From Ifrita kowaldi (Eukaryota > Chordata > Aves > Passeriformes > Cinclosomatidae), in contig VZRS01001723.1 of NCBI GenBank assembly GCA_013398055.1, forward strand, positions 310,001 through 374,000: 64,000 bases of DNA, in the 5' to 3' direction. Both the position numbers and the translations under genes were made by a program. Each line of letters starts with the position of its first letter. The stretch's first letter is position 1. Below the pieces are notes generated by a model. It saw nothing but the letters and a program-made list of their open reading frames with translations. It searched no databases and had not been told where the DNA came from. Positions 28,643 to 42,802 of this stretch are shown here, piece by piece.

Positions 28643-28670
28643 TGTTGTTGTTGTTGTTGTTGTTGTTGTT
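28643..28670 (+). repeat. (TTG)n microsatellite
   Basis: About nine uninterrupted TTG units are followed by a short T-run. It is likely length-polymorphic. Confidence 0.95.
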
Positions 28671-30101
28671 TTTTAATGCTTTCTAAACATAGTTTGTCTG
28701 AAAGTTTTATGAGCCAGTCTTCTTTTTTTCATACACAGCCTGATGAGCTGTTTCTGGAACAGAAGATACTGAAACAACATTAAATTGCTTGTTGGTTCCT
28801 CTTTTGAGGACTGCCTAAGCATGTTTTGCTATAGAACAATTTCCCTTGCCTCTTACAATTCTTTGGCTTCTCATCTCCATTCATAACTTTGCTTATCTTG
28901 CACATATAAATTAGTAGTACAAATACAATTGGATCTGGCATCATGTCTGCAAGGGGTTTTTTAAATTGTTCACTATTGGTTTAACTTTTTTTTTCAAGTT
29001 TAGTTTAAAAGGTTGGGGGCTTTATTCATTAACTTTCCATTCTAATCAACTGTCCTAAGAAAGTGGCAGTCAAACGGAAATTTTATTTACACTTTCTGAT
29101 GGGAAATATGGTTTAAGAGAGTTTAATTCTCTCATGCTGAAAATCTACCCTGTAGAAGCACTTTTATCTCTTGATGACTGGTTCCATGGCAAAAACATCT
29201 CAGCCTAATCTATCCTATTCTTGGACACCATTTTATCTCCTCTGCAATCGAATTTGTCTGTAGTGGAACCAACATTCTTTTTATCACCCAAGGTCTGTTC
29301 TTCAAGCTTTCACCTTCAAAAGCACAGCCATCCTTAGGCAGACTGGTAGCTCAGAATGATTTATAACTGAGGAGAACTTTGAAGTTCCTGTAAATAACCA
29401 AAAAAGCAGCGTTTTCTTCCTTTTTTAGTTATACCACTGTTTGCTTGCTTATGCTGAGGCATCTCTTGTGTCTTCCATTCTGTATCAGTGACATGCAGCC
29501 AGAAATGACTGTGCCACCAGTTTCTGAGTGGCCTGATAAGAATCCTAAGATAGTAATATAAAGCCCCGGGAAAAAATGATTCTCAAGTGTTTTTCACACC
29601 AGTGGCAAGGATCAGCATGGGGCTGCATGGGAAATGCAGACAGGCACATTCAAGGGGACTCTTTAGAGAACATGTTTAATTTCCAGAGCAACAAGTCTGC
29701 ACATCACTTTTGCAAGACTGAACTCTATAACTGCACGCAACCATCACTGACATGTTGGGAGATCGCTGAGTGATTCACATCCAGCAGCTTAGCAAGGGGA
29801 AGCTGAACAAATGACAGTGAAGATGCTTTCATTTGGAGGAATACCAAATGTTCCTGCTCTTTCAGCTCCTAGATATGGGATATCTACTTTGTGACCTTCA
29901 GAAAGAGAAAGAAATTCACATTTCTCAGCAAGATGGCTTTGTTGGTGATCATAAACCCCCAAGATATGCTGTGTGCTTGTAATTTAAGGAAGAAACGCAG
30001 AGATCTGGAAATTCATTTGCAGAAACCAAATTCAACATCAGTTTTCTCCCTCACATCCAGGATGCAGTTGGAATACTGTCATCTTTCTTTGTTGGAGATT
30101 T

Positions 30102-30122
30102 TTGTTGTTGTTGTTGTTGTTT
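30102..30122 (+). repeat. (TTG)n microsatellite, short
   Basis: About six TTG units grade into ttgtttattt. It is the same motif as the repeat at 28643. Confidence 0.92.
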
Positions 30123-33100
30123 GTTTATTTTGGCATCTATTTACTTTCTCTTTTAACACTTGATAGCGTGTCAGATTTAAACTGTTTTTTTACTTCCCTC
30201 CAGGGAACTGTCTACTGGCAGTAAGTGCAGTGACATATTGTTGTTATCAGCTTGTATTATGGTAACACAGCGTTCCAAACCAAAGATCACAGCCCAGATC
30301 TTTGGGGATATGTAGACACGCTGTGGAGTTCTAACAGCTACTCAGATCTTGCTCCAGTGAGACTTTTAGGTCTGTGATTAATTTGGAGTGCACAGGGATC
30401 TTGCAGACTGTCCCAGTGGTTCCAGGTGTGGAAAGGGAAGTATCTACTATTGAGAGTGAGGTAGGATGTAAGGGTTGAAGGTCCATAAAATCAGATGCTT
30501 GCCTTAATGGATATCAGCCTAAAGTACCTGAAAACCTCACACTGTACAGCACTTATAGGGAACTGCATGCAGGTGTTGAGGTTCATATGGATGTTTCCAT
30601 CTGGACCTATGCAATAAATTGGAGAAGGGAGTGGAAAGAAGGAGAGCAGGTTTGAGTCTCTGCTGAGCACAAAACCACAGAAGTTAGGGAAGTTGGAAAC
30701 AGAATATTTCACCTTTGCGTACGTCCTTTCATATCCCTTGTACAGTTGATTTTATTGTTGATCTCAGAGCTACAAGACATTCAGGGTCTCCCCTTGCTAG
30801 TTATGTGACACCACTCCTTTGCTTTGGAGCATTTTTTTTTCCCAGAAGTGACCCTGTGCTAGGCATGAACATTCTTGGCTACTTTCAATAGTATCAACAA
30901 AGGAAGAATACATCAGTGGCTTTTAGAAGCGAGTGATGTTGTGCAGGAGACCATTTTTAGACTCCTCAAGAATGTGTGCGTTTCTGTGCCTCTCCACAAA
31001 GGCTGATCACTGCTGAGACTGGCACAGGAGGATCTGCACCCAGCTGCTTTCATGGAGGTGATGGGCTAATGTGGAAATGCTCCTGTGGGCAGAAAGCCAA
31101 CCCAGCTCCTGCTGCACACAGCCCTGGAAGGATTCTGTGGTGCTTCATGTGATGGGGTTTGGCCCTTACAGAGGGCAGAGGAGAGGGGTGACATGCCTTC
31201 CCCTCATTTCCTCCTTGAGCACCTGTTAAGGAGTGAAGCATATGTTGGTTCTGGATTTGCAAATCATTATAATGACAGACTGTGACAATAAAAAGAGCCA
31301 TGAAAATAGATCATGTAAAGAAGTCCTGGATTAAAAATCCCCTGGTACACTGGGACATGATAAAACTCCACTAAGTCAATAATCTGTGCATTAAGAGCTC
31401 CTCTGGTTATGTAAAGGAACTAAAACAGTCTGTTTTTCTCAGTGAGCCAGAGGAAGCGGTAGCTTGGGTATGTAATAGGATGATAAAGAGTGCTTGCTTT
31501 TCAGTAGCCCTTACAGTCTAACTTGATTTACAGATCAGATCTCTGCTGCTGACAGTAGAAAGACTGTAATGATGCCAATGATCGTGTATAAGAGAGTCTC
31601 AGTTGTGTCTTTATTCCAAGTCCACAGAAAGGAAATAATAAAAACAGATAATCACATTAAAGTAATGGTTTCAGATGACACTCACACAAAATAAGGTTAT
31701 TCTGAGTTAAGCTGCTAGTTTGTCTTCTTCATTCCCATGTTCTTGAATATTGCAGGAGTCCTGGATGAGAGTATGAATTTATGTACCGTGCATCGCACAG
31801 CGATTCAGCAGAGCTGGGAACAATGCACATTAATGACAATAATAGTATTAGAACAGCATCTACAGAGGCAATCATGACACAGGGCCCTGTTGTCCTTATC
31901 CAAGAGAGCTTATTATGCAAGTGAAAAACAGGAAGGAGACCTACTTTCTGATTCCCTCCTCCTTTATAGCTTTCATTGTCTCGGGTGCTTTGTAAGCTAT
32001 GTTTTACCATCTCTGCTCGAGTTTTATTTTGAATTAAAAGGAGTTCTTTGTATGGATACTTTCATGTTGAAGATGTACTCTACATCTGTTTTACATTTTC
32101 TCAGCCCTTAAGTATGACTTTCTCAAAACTGACTCCCCTGGCAGGTGAGGAAAAGTGCACCTTCGGGAGCATGTTGTCCTGACACACACACACTCTGTGA
32201 ACCTTCTCATCGACACCAAGCTTTTTGTGTCAAAGCAGGTATGAAATAAGTTGTCAAAATTAAGTAGCTAAAGAATAGTGGCTTAAAATAATTTCTTTTC
32301 ATGTTGAGCTACCTCTTAGTCTCTGCTTAAATGCTACACTGGGTCTTTGATATTTCCACCCTACCTTTCTCTCTACTGCAGCTGAGTGAGGGCTGATTCC
32401 CTGCTTAGCTGCACTCATTGTTTTAATCCCCAGAGATATAAACTGCAGAAGAGACTATTTCTCTATCCCTTTTCGTTTTGAAGTACCTCTGTCAGCCCCC
32501 ACTTACCTTTCCCTCGTTTACCCTTTTGCTGTCCTTGTCATCCAGCTACTAACGTTTGTAAAGGTCACAGCCTATCTCCTGACACAGGGAGGGGTGTGCG
32601 TGCCCCTGGGTTGCACTGGTGAATGCTGCAGAACTCCTTCGGATGATAACAGGGCTGCTTTCAATAGTCCTGCTAAACAGCGAAGAAATTTACATTTACA
32701 AAACCAGTAATCAACTCTCTTACTTGGAAAGTCGTTTCTCTCCTACCCCCACTTCAACAGTGCCTTGTCCAATGCAGTAGAGATACACATTTATTATCAT
32801 GGACTTTGCAATTTTGAGCATTCAAAGGAGCTGATGAAAATACACTGGGACATTTATCACATCAAAGATGTGATATTGCAGGGCAGAGATATTATGATTT
32901 GCCTCTCTGTCATGCAAGTGTGCTGAACAGCTCTTTCACAAGGGAGACAGAATATTCTCTCATTTTTTGGACTGTTCCTAAAGATGCCGATGCTTTTACA
33001 GAGGGCTAAGCCATTCCTGCAAGGGGTGTAGTAATTTAGGCTCATCCTACTCTCATGGAATAGTTCCCAGCACAGCCTATCCTGTTGCTTTACATGCAAT

Positions 33101-36100
33101 TTCAGTAACTAACTATGCAAAATATGCCATGAGCACTTCCAGTTTAAGAAAAACGTAGCTCTCCATTGACTATAATCAGAGCAGTTTTCTGAATGCCCCA
33201 ACAGAACCAGCTAGAAAACCAGTCCTGAGAAATTAATGGGAATCAGGTGCTTTAGTCCATTTAAAAACTTTGAAAATCCCAGCGTACATTGCAATATTCT
33301 TTGAGGAATATGCTTAGTGTAAGATAGCCTGAATTATCCAAATTCAGTTTTCCAAAACTCCCTGTTATTCATGTTTCTCATTATCTATAAATTACATTCA
33401 AAATTACCTTAATTACCTGAAACCTTGGTTATCCAAACATACTCATTGTCCCCTGTGATACCCTGGTAATTGATCTTGTACTGCATTCCTCCAGCTGATG
33501 CTTCACTGGCTACGGAATGAAGGCACAGTTGGTCTGCCACGTGCTACTACAGGTTTGTCTTTTTCTGTGCTGCTCAGCATGAAGTTAATGCCGAGTAGAG
33601 TACATGGAAAGCTCTTGATCATCTGCATTGATAGGTATTTGGAGAAATTGGAGCTGTTACCAACTTCTCCAGCAGCAGGTCCAACAGAACCTTCCTTGAC
33701 ATAACTTAACTCTGGAGAGAACAGAAGAGGATAAAATGACACTTCCTAAGCAGCAAAGTACTTCAACACTGCCAATAAAGATCTGGCTTTTCACAGTTCC
33801 AAATCCACTGGTTTACTCTGGTCAAACCAATTTGCCTTCAAAATTAGGTGAGAGAAATTCCAGGGAGATTCACCAAATATTAATCTGATTCATTTACTAC
33901 TGTCACCCACCATAGATGCCCAGAACAGAAAACAGATTGTACTTTCAAGTGCCGTAGACAACAATGTCAATAATGCTTACTGTTTGCACAGAACCTTAAT
34001 TCCCAACACATTCTGTGGTATCTTTCTACCAGGTAAAATCTTGTTTCCGGTAAAACTTATTGCCTGGAATATGGCATCCAATAAATTTCAAGAAAGTAAA
34101 TTTGTCATAACTAATATTTAATAATTAATTATTCCCTCATTATAGCTCCTGAATCATGAGCTAGAATATAGCTTCATAATGATCACATTAGTTTTTTGAA
34201 TATGATGGTGCAGCAATCTTAATTAAGATCAAATGCTGAAGCATTTTCTCACAAGCTGTTTTTTATTCTCAGGTAGAGGGGTTGGATCACGAGCTCACTT
34301 TCTCTGTTTGAAATGAGGCGTTGCAACAGCCTGTTGCAATTCCAGTAGGGTTATTTTGGTAAATTGAATTCAGTGCAGTTTTCTGCTGGTGCAGGTCATT
34401 TGGACAAGACTTGTAACTGCTGACAGCTTTGACTGAACATATCAGTTGCTATGACAAATGCCATCACTCCAATGTTCAGGCCAAAACCCCACTTTTTGAC
34501 TGTCGCACCCCAAATGTTGTTTGGTCTCTGCTGTCAGCTTTGGGCATGGTGGTTTATTTCAGTGGTCTTGTACATTTATAGTTGCTATAGGTGCATCAAT
34601 AGCTTCATGTAATTATGACCAGTTTTGTCATCTATTTAGAAAAAGGATATATCATCTGGAGCAATAACAATGTAGTTCTTAGCTGGAAAGGGTTGCTGTA
34701 CAGCACGATTTCTTTACGGGATCTTAGAGCATCACAGCAGTCATAGATGACATCTTTCTATATTGGGACTTCTGCATTTCCATGTTGGGCCACTGGTTAT
34801 TTATTGCTTTTGGGCCTTCCAAGATCAGAAGCTTGATGTGACTCTAAGAATGTGGTCATGATTCCTGTTGCAAGTTTAGATCTGGAATAAATTTCCACCA
34901 AATGAGACTTGGATCAGAGGTGTGTTTCTGAGCCACAAACTCTTCCACAGCTGCTCTCACTGTGGTTCCACTTAGGCACCTGCTACTGCCCGAGGCTACC
35001 CCCGAGGCCAGGAGCCAGCAGAAAAAGACGAATCCTGCAGTAAAATACCACTTGCTATGAGGAACTGAGCTTTTAGTTGACCTACCTGACATACCCTAAA
35101 GACATTTAAAGGGAATATCAAATATACGAAAGACTTGTTTAAATGAAAAGTGAGCAGTTCTGAATCTCACATTTCCCCGCTGTGGCCCTGTGTCTTGTGG
35201 AGTCACTGTAATTTGTGTAGCAGTACTTTGTACTTTGCTGTGCTATCTAGCAAGATTCAGACTATAAGCCATATCTATATTCAAATTAGATGTATTGACT
35301 TTTAAAAGTAAAATAATATTTATTGTTCATTTCTTGGAACTATTGCATGTTTCACTGACTTGAAAAGTTATTTTAAGTAGTTTCAGTGGGGTGAGAAGAT
35401 CAAGCAGAATAAAAACCCCTCTGTATAAAAGCTGCAATGTGGTCTTCAAAGAGTGCACTTATCATAGTGTGGAGAGATCCATGTCAAAGATATGCAGTGA
35501 TTGCTCTTTGTTCTGCTGGAACCACTAGTTCTCTGATACATTGCTTAAATCTGGTCTTCTGCATTAGTGTAAACATGTACGGAGCTGCCTTATCAAGATC
35601 AAATTATTTAGATAATTTGTCTTAATGACTTTTTTTATTAATGCTAAGATGTGGGAGAGCAATATAAAAAAAAAGTTGTGTGTGGGTTTAATAGTCTGAA
35701 GCAATCTTTAGGTTTTTATTGTAACTTTATTGCATTTACATTGGTTCTTAATCACCTTTATTGTTCAGAGCTACGTTTTTTCCCAAACTAGCAAACTCTG
35801 TGGTGTACTATTTCCTGTGTTGTACCAAAGCACTCCTCTAACATATATTTAAATACATTTCTACATGTAAAATCCACTAAAGAGTTCTCCTTCATATTTT
35901 CCTATTATGAGATGCTCTCTCTTAATCCAAACAGCCTCTACAGATTTCCTTCCTAAAGTCAGTCACTCCATCTTATTGAACAAGGCTTGTTCCAGGCTGG
36001 GGGAAACGTCAGGTTTTGCATTGCTACAGGTTTATGGATGTCCTAATTCCGTGGGTTTACTGGGAACTGAAGGGGTGCCTTGACATATTGTTGTTGTAAT

Positions 36101-37043
36101 GAAGCAAAATATGCATTTGATTAATTTTTAAAGGCTTTCTGATGCTCTCTGTGTGTACGTGCATGTGCTATTTCATGTTCTCTTCCTTCTTAACTCCTTC
36201 TACAGGCAGCATCTGTGAAACCATTATTGTTTTCCTCACATAGAGAAATTGCTCCCGTAGCCTTCAAAATGTGAAGAATTGTTGAAGGGCAGAAAAAAGA
36301 TAAATGACTGGCAGTTGTTTTTCAGTTATATTAATTTTATTAGTCATGCATTCTCCTGTGTTTTTTCAGAGCTCTGGGACTTCTTTCTCTTAGTAATCAG
36401 AGCTTTTGAACAAAGAAAACTTCTGCCTGGATGCAATGATGAATTTAATACCCCTGCCCACACTCCTCAGCTGAATCTGGGGACGTTGTGGGGAGTTTTA
36501 ATACCTGAAGCTTTGTCTGAGTGATTCTCTCTGCTTGGGGCACTTGATGCAAATTCATGTAAAACAGTGTAAGAAAAGAATAATCCCTCCTGCCGCCCCC
36601 CATGGCGCATTATTTCTGCATTCCCATCAGCTTATGGATGTGCAGATGGGTTCTTTCATACAGACACATGAAATAGTTGGAAATAATGATTTATTATAGT
36701 TTTCTGCAGCTGGTTCTTCTGGTCCCTAAGCTCCCAGCACCCACCCCAAGGCATTGTCCTCCCTGCTCAATGAGGGCTGAGCTGGCCCCTGAGCAGCCTC
36801 CTGCTCCAGAGACACCATCTCTCATGTCCATCAAGTTCTTCCCGCTGTTACCAAGAGATGGTGGCAGTATCTAATCTTATCTAATCTGTATTAATCCTAA
36901 AATGAGCACAGCCCCGATTTCCAAGGCAGGAGTCCCTGTTGTGGGTTGCTCTGTGAGTGATTGGGGTGTTTTCAGCCTGGAGGGAGAGCAGAGGCTGCTG
37001 TGCTTTAAGTTACTTACCTAAGCTTATGAAATGCATGCAGGAA

Positions 37044-37069
37044 TATTAAGTCTCTATATTAAGTCTCTA
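37044..37069 (+). repeat. 13-bp tandem duplication
   Basis: Two exact copies of tattaagtctcta at 37044-37056 and 37057-37069. It looks like a recent small duplication. Confidence 0.93.
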
Positions 37070-37676
37070 TAAGTATTATAGTTTGGGACAGTTTTTAAAT
37101 GAAAACCAATTAGTCAAAACCAAAATATTAATGAAAAAGTGTGTTTTGAGGTGTTTCCCAAAATTACATTTTTAAGGAAAATTTTTATTATAAACTAAAG
37201 TGCTTTTTATGTAAAAATCTGGAATGCTAAAAATAGATATTTAAGTATTTTTAAAGTTTTGGAGATTTTACTCACTTCTACTTTTCATCATTAAAATATG
37301 TTTTTGCTTTGGTTATGTTTGTGCTCAATTTTGGGTGTGTTGTTTTTTTAGATGTTGACTCTTGCACTCCCTCTTGAGAGAGGGAAGATTTTTTAAAGAA
37401 ACAGGAACAGTGTTTCCATTCTGATGTGAGCTATGAATTCCTGACTATGTTACACATTGAAAATAAATAATTTTCCTAAATTAAAAAGTTTTATAACAAA
37501 TGATATAAAAAGCTAACAATATTGGTGAAACCCAGGAGCTTCATAAAGTAGCGATTACCCTTTCACTTTTAGATATTTTGCCTTTTTCCTCTTGTATTTT
37601 GTTCTTTTAAAGCCTCACATATTAAGAAAGCCTGTCAATTTTAATGTTTTTAAGTGGTTCCTTAAAAAGACAAAGT

Positions 37677-37688
37677 AAAAAAAAAAAA
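37677..37688 (+). repeat. Poly-A run
   Basis: Twelve consecutive A. No retrocopy body or target-site duplication was recognised upstream. Confidence 0.85.
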
Positions 37689-37908
37689 CTTTATTCCTAT
37701 TGTTAGAGTTTCAGTACCTGGAGAGCCTTTAATTTTTTCCTTTTTAAAGCTTTGAATTGTTCTGTTTGAAGTTCAAATTCAGGAATAAAACAAGAGTCAA
37801 AACTGAAAGTATGTTTCTATATAGCAACTTAATGGACTTAACCAGGAAAAAGCTGTGTTCAGTTCTAAAGCTTGTCACATAAAAGGAATTTTAACCTCTT
37901 TGGGGTTT

Positions 37909-37937
37909 CTTTTTTTTTTGGTTTTCTTTCTTTTTTT
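37909..37937 (+). repeat. T-rich low-complexity tract
   Basis: Two T-runs are separated by ggttttctttc and followed by a run of seven C. It is low complexity. Confidence 0.8.
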
Positions 37938-40900
37938 GACCCCCCCAAAGGCCATTTTTTCAATATTTCAGAACTACAGAACGTGTGTACCTTGATAGCT
38001 ATGTGTGAAAATTTATAATAGGCACTTTGTGGGGTTGAGTGGAGTCCCATTGAAGGGAACATAGAGCCTGGCCTAGGCCTTAAATACACAATTACAATAA
38101 TTTAAGCTTCAAAGTCAAAATCCATATAAAGCAAATAAAAATTACTACTGAGCCTTTGAATTTCAGCCTCCACTCTGCGTGTATTAGTGGAAGGAAAATT
38201 ACATTTGAAGTGGTTACCATGCAGATGTTGGCCAGGAGTTTTGATTTTCTTGTGGAATCTGAGCCTTCTCTGTCCAATCAACTTAAAGTCAGCATGCAGT
38301 TATCAAATGCTCACTTTTCAGTCATGCCCCAAAATTCTCGGGTTGAGCACAGCCTTCAATCCACACGTGTCCATGGGGAATTTGTGCCTGTGCTTGGCAC
38401 TGTAGAACAGGACTTTGACAGTGTCCAGGTGCCCATTGCAAACCACCTTACAGTAAATGTCTCTGGCTGCCCATCTCAAAGGGCTCCAGTTCTTATGGCC
38501 TAAACACGGAGTGGGAAACAAAAGAGAGTTACAAGGTGTGTGCAAAGGCGGTGGTGAGGGCTGGGAGGTGGCATATGTGTGGTTAAGCTTCCTTGTGCTG
38601 CAGCTGTTCAGGAACTTGAACTCTGCTTGCTTGGCCACAACTTTTCCAAACAGGTCACAATCTTAATAGACCAACAGACTTTGAATTATGGAGGAGGCTC
38701 ATAGTCTTTGGTGCCTTAAACAACCCACCCAACATTGTGTCGGGAGTGGTCTGCTGTGTCCAATATAAAAGTATAAAAAACAGTATGAAAACATGAGTCA
38801 TCCTTAGGTTTTAGCTCCATTTGAGGAAAATGGGCCTGATCCACTCTTGCTTTACTGCTCCTTTGTCGTCATGCACTTCCACTGAAATGCCTGGAGTGTT
38901 AGGCTACTGTCTGCTGGTAATCTGAAAAATACTGACATTCCTAGTTATTTAACAAATCTTTAATGGAGCTTTTAGTGTGTGTGAGGGTTTGCATATTGAT
39001 TTGTGTATGCATATTTAGGTATTAGGGAGAGAAGTATGGCTATTGAGAGACTTCTGCAATATTTAGAGACAGAAACACATTGTTACAGATTATAATAAGG
39101 TGTGAAGGTTTTTCACTCTTAAAATGGAGAAGTTGACATATTAAATTGCATGTGCTCTAGATATGTGGACTGACTCAGAATTTGAAGGAAATAACAGCTG
39201 CACACATCAAAGCTTAAAAATAGAAATTTCATCAGTCAGTAGCAGTTTAGAATGAATGAAGAAATCACAAAATTATTAATTATAGTGTTTAGAGAAAGGA
39301 AACATAAAGTTCAAACTTTCTGAAGCAGAATGCTGTCATCAATCTTGCAGCACATCTGTGCTGGGTAGCAGCGCCTTGTCCTGCTGAGCCGCTCTGTTGA
39401 AGTGGGGGCTCTCGTCCAAACACAGGCACCTGCGGCCATTTCAGAGACCCCAAGAGGATTCAGGTTTCCCACCTCACTGGCAGTTATGACGTAGGGCATA
39501 TGGGAGACTCCTGCCCTTCTGGAGTGGCAGCTGGATGCCCTGAGGCATCTCAGATGGCAGTAGATGCTTCAGTCTAAGGAGTAATTGCACATAAACATAA
39601 GTACAGACTCACTTTCTGTTGTATTTTTAATACATAGTCACCTGAAGTGGTTTCATAGCAGTGTTTGCAGTGGGTTATTGTAGAAAGTAATGAACAGTTT
39701 ATCTAATTTTAAACTTAGTAAGAATTCTGAGGTGAATGGAACAGGTGTACAGCCTAAAATCTGACCAGATATAAAGTTAAAAACTATTGTAGCATCAAAA
39801 ATTGTAGTTAAAAACTATGATTGAAAGTTGCAGTGGATGGTTGTTTTCTTAATGACCTCAAATTCATGAATTCATTCTAACATTTTTCATTTAATGTATT
39901 CATAGTTAAATATAACTTGAATATTGTCCTAATTACATTCTCATGTTAATTTAGCTCTGATTCAGAATTTCTATCATTATTCTTTGTAGAATTATTTTGA
40001 AATGATGGAAAGTTCAGCAAAGATGCTCTAGTGTGTGATTGTGCCTTTGAATTATTTATCAAATTCAAAGACAGAAATATGGCTAAAATCTAGTTTGAGT
40101 TGTAAATGAGTTTTGGTAATGTAAAGAGGAAGTGCAAGTCCTTTTTGCAGAATGCCATGAGTGCAGCATTAGGTACTGCAGGAGCACTGGTGGCCCCACA
40201 TGAGCAGAGAGATTCATGGTTAGTAAGAAGCCTTCACTGCAGCAACTGGCAAATGCTATCTAAGCAGATAAGACAGATAATGTGTGCAAGAGGAGAGACC
40301 GAGAGAGATACAGAGGATTTATGAAATGACAGTGCAGATTAGTGACAAAATTAAGAGAAAACCTGCCCTGTCTTGGTCAGAACCAGCCCTCGCTCCCTCT
40401 GCAATGTGCCATGGAAACAAAAGCTTTCCCAAGAACTATTTAGCTCATGTTTTCCACAACCCATTGCAGTGGCAAGTAGTGCAGTGCTAACATCAGATTG
40501 TAGAAACTATCATTAATGAAAAAGTTGCGGCTGTGGCCCTGAGCTAGGTAGAGAACAAACAATTGCTGGTGAGGCGTGTGTGAGTCTGAAAGGGCAAGAA
40601 ACTGCTGGGGAAAATTCTAAAGGAGAAAAGGAAACTTGTCTTAATGTAAGCAGCAGTTTTGCTAGAGGTAAGCGAGGGGAAACTCTTCATTTATAAATGG
40701 TTCATTGAGCCATGATAATAAAGCAGTGCTGCAGAAGAAGGATAATTATCTACTTAAGTATCAGATGCCCTAAGGGTACAAGCTTCCCTTCTCTGCTTTT
40801 GAAAAATGAACTCAGATTAAACGAATGTCCTTTTTCCTGTTTTAGTGTTGACATGGATTTCCTTTTTATGAGTAAAATTAATTAGTTTTTCTATTCCTTT

Positions 40901-41999
40901 ATTTCTGGTATGGAAAGAGGTCTGCCAAGCAACTTTGCAGCTCTTCCCTTGGGCCCCAAGTTTAGCCAATAGCATCCTTCATGGATGTGCTTTGTACAAT
41001 GTACTGGGAAGGCACAAATGAATTACAAGGGGTTTACTGTGCCCAGTAACTTACCAAGGGACACAGCATTTCAGAACTAAAACCCCACAAAACTAGGTTT
41101 TTTGTTCCCATCCAGGATTATTTCGTTTTCAAGTACCTGCTTTCTAAATATATTTTTGTTCTTTCTTAAATGTTAATACCGTAAGTTGTAACAAAAGGAG
41201 AATAGTGGTGGCAGAGCTGACTCTTTACAAAAAACCCCAGAGAGACAGATTTTCAAAGCAGATTAACACCCACAGCTGGAACCAGTCTTCTCCTGTTCTG
41301 TTGGGACCTGCTACAGGTAGAGCTTGCTCAATTCTGCTCCCACTTTAGCAAATATCCATTGAAGTCTTGTCTGTCCTCGTCTGGATTTTGAAAAACGATC
41401 AAAACCTGCCGCTACATCTTTACTTTGAGAAAATGTCTGGTTTCCTCTCCTATCAAAGTTATAAGTGTGATTCCTACAATATAACCTTGGTGTATGCAAA
41501 CATGTTTTTTCTGTGCTTATGGAAATAATTGATCTTTCACATGTATTAATCTCTCCTTGTTTCAAATGTCTCATGTGGTTCTTGACAATCAGGTTGATGT
41601 AACCTTTTTGTGAACCTGTTAACTGCAGAGCAGTTCCTAGTTACCTTTCCTGGATTATAGAGAATATTCTTGAATACCTGCAGGCTTCAAGATGCAGTAA
41701 AAATAAAGATGACTATAATACAATGGCATGGAACCTAATTTTCTTCAAATAGTCCTTTGAACACTTATTTTAATATTGGAAAAAAAACATTTTATAGCCT
41801 TTGGTCATGAAAGCTCAAGTGGTGCTAAAGGTTACTTTAAGGTCTTCATTCTGCAAATACTATTCTGTAAGTCAGCAAAGAATCTTGTCTGCAGGGAACT
41901 GAAATGAGAATCAAGTACTTGCTTTTTGGATCTACACAGCTGAGGCTCTGCTAGGAATTCTGGACCATATTAATAATGTTACAAAATTGACTTTCAAGT

Positions 42000-42260
42000 G
42001 AGGAATCATAGCAATTATTAATTACTGTGAACACAGCAGATCAGACGACTGTGAGCAGCGTCTCCCATTATTTACTTTATAGCTTAATTTCACTGACTCA
42101 CAAATCACAGTCACCAAGGTAGAGTTAAATCAAAGTATATTTACAGGGTTGCGAACACTGTGCTTAAAAGGCAATAGTCTTAATTATCTTAATGTATTTT
42201 TAAAACCAGATAATAGTTACAACAGGTGAGCATTCCTTGTGAATTGTAATTAATGTAGTG
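42000..42260. other. Candidate conserved non-coding block near exon 6
   Basis: This is unique sequence with repeated homeodomain-like TAATTA/ATTAAT words and tgactcac/aatcacag-type words, about 600 bp upstream of FHIT exon 6. It is flagged by appearance only. Confidence 0.2.
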
Positions 42261-42783
42261 TAGAAATAAGTGATCTGCTTTGATCCGCATAGTGCCAGCT
42301 CGTCATTTTTAGATGCCTAAAATTAGAGGGGTAAGATCAAGATTTTCAAAAATAAATATCATTTATGGGGGAAAGCATTTTAAAACTGCTGTCTCAGACC
42401 ACACATCCAAAGCCCTCTTAAAGTTCTTTGGCTTTCCCCCATTTTTAATCACAAAAGAAAATGTCTCTGACTTTCACAGGAGATAAATACCAGCATTTCT
42501 CCATTGAGATGGTAAATTTGAGTCTGTGAAAACTTTGCTTTCCCTTAAATGGCTCAGTGTAGCACAAGAGCCTTAGTCATTTTGCCCATATCTGAGGGAC
42601 TTGAGGAAAAGAATTTTGAACAAAACATCATCTAATTCCTTGTATTTGTATTCCCTATGTTTTTGATGCTGTTGCTGTATCACCAGAGAGGAAGAGCTCA
42701 GGTGATTCAAGGGTGATCAGAACCAGGTTACAGGCTGGGGACTGAGACTCTTCTTCTGGACCACTCAGGTTTGTGTTTGTGCC

Positions 42784-42802
42784 TTGACACTGCCAACTTC
42801 AG
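42784..42802 (+). other. FHIT: 3' splice acceptor of FHIT exon 6
   Basis: The intron ends ...ttgacactgccaacttcag. The pyrimidine tract is short and broken by purines, so this is a mediocre acceptor. A possible branch point is the A at 42787 in ttgac, 16 nt from the exon, which is close to the lower limit. The site is fixed by the reading frame and by the match to the human exon boundary. Confidence 0.85.

Larger units (their letters stand above)
20001..30000 (+). other. FHIT: FHIT intron 5, third part: no gene seen
   Basis: This is non-coding sequence. It includes the palindrome-bearing block at 22140-22620, T-runs at 23069-23080 and 26457-26476 (with one N), a pyrimidine-rich tract at 24066-24096, and a GTT microsatellite at 28643-28670. 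Around 26740-27120 the sequence is GC-richer and carries overlapping chance frames on both strands. Confidence 0.78.
30001..42802 (+). other. FHIT: FHIT intron 5, last part: no gene seen before exon 6
   Basis: This is non-coding, AT-rich sequence. It holds a short GTT repeat at 30102-30122, a 13-bp tandem duplication at 37044-37069, a 12-A run at 37677-37688, T-rich low complexity at 37909-37937, and a candidate conserved block at about 42000-42260. I looked for the FHIT start-codon exon (MSFRFGQHL...) here and in the rest of the upstream region and did not find it. Confidence 0.8.
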
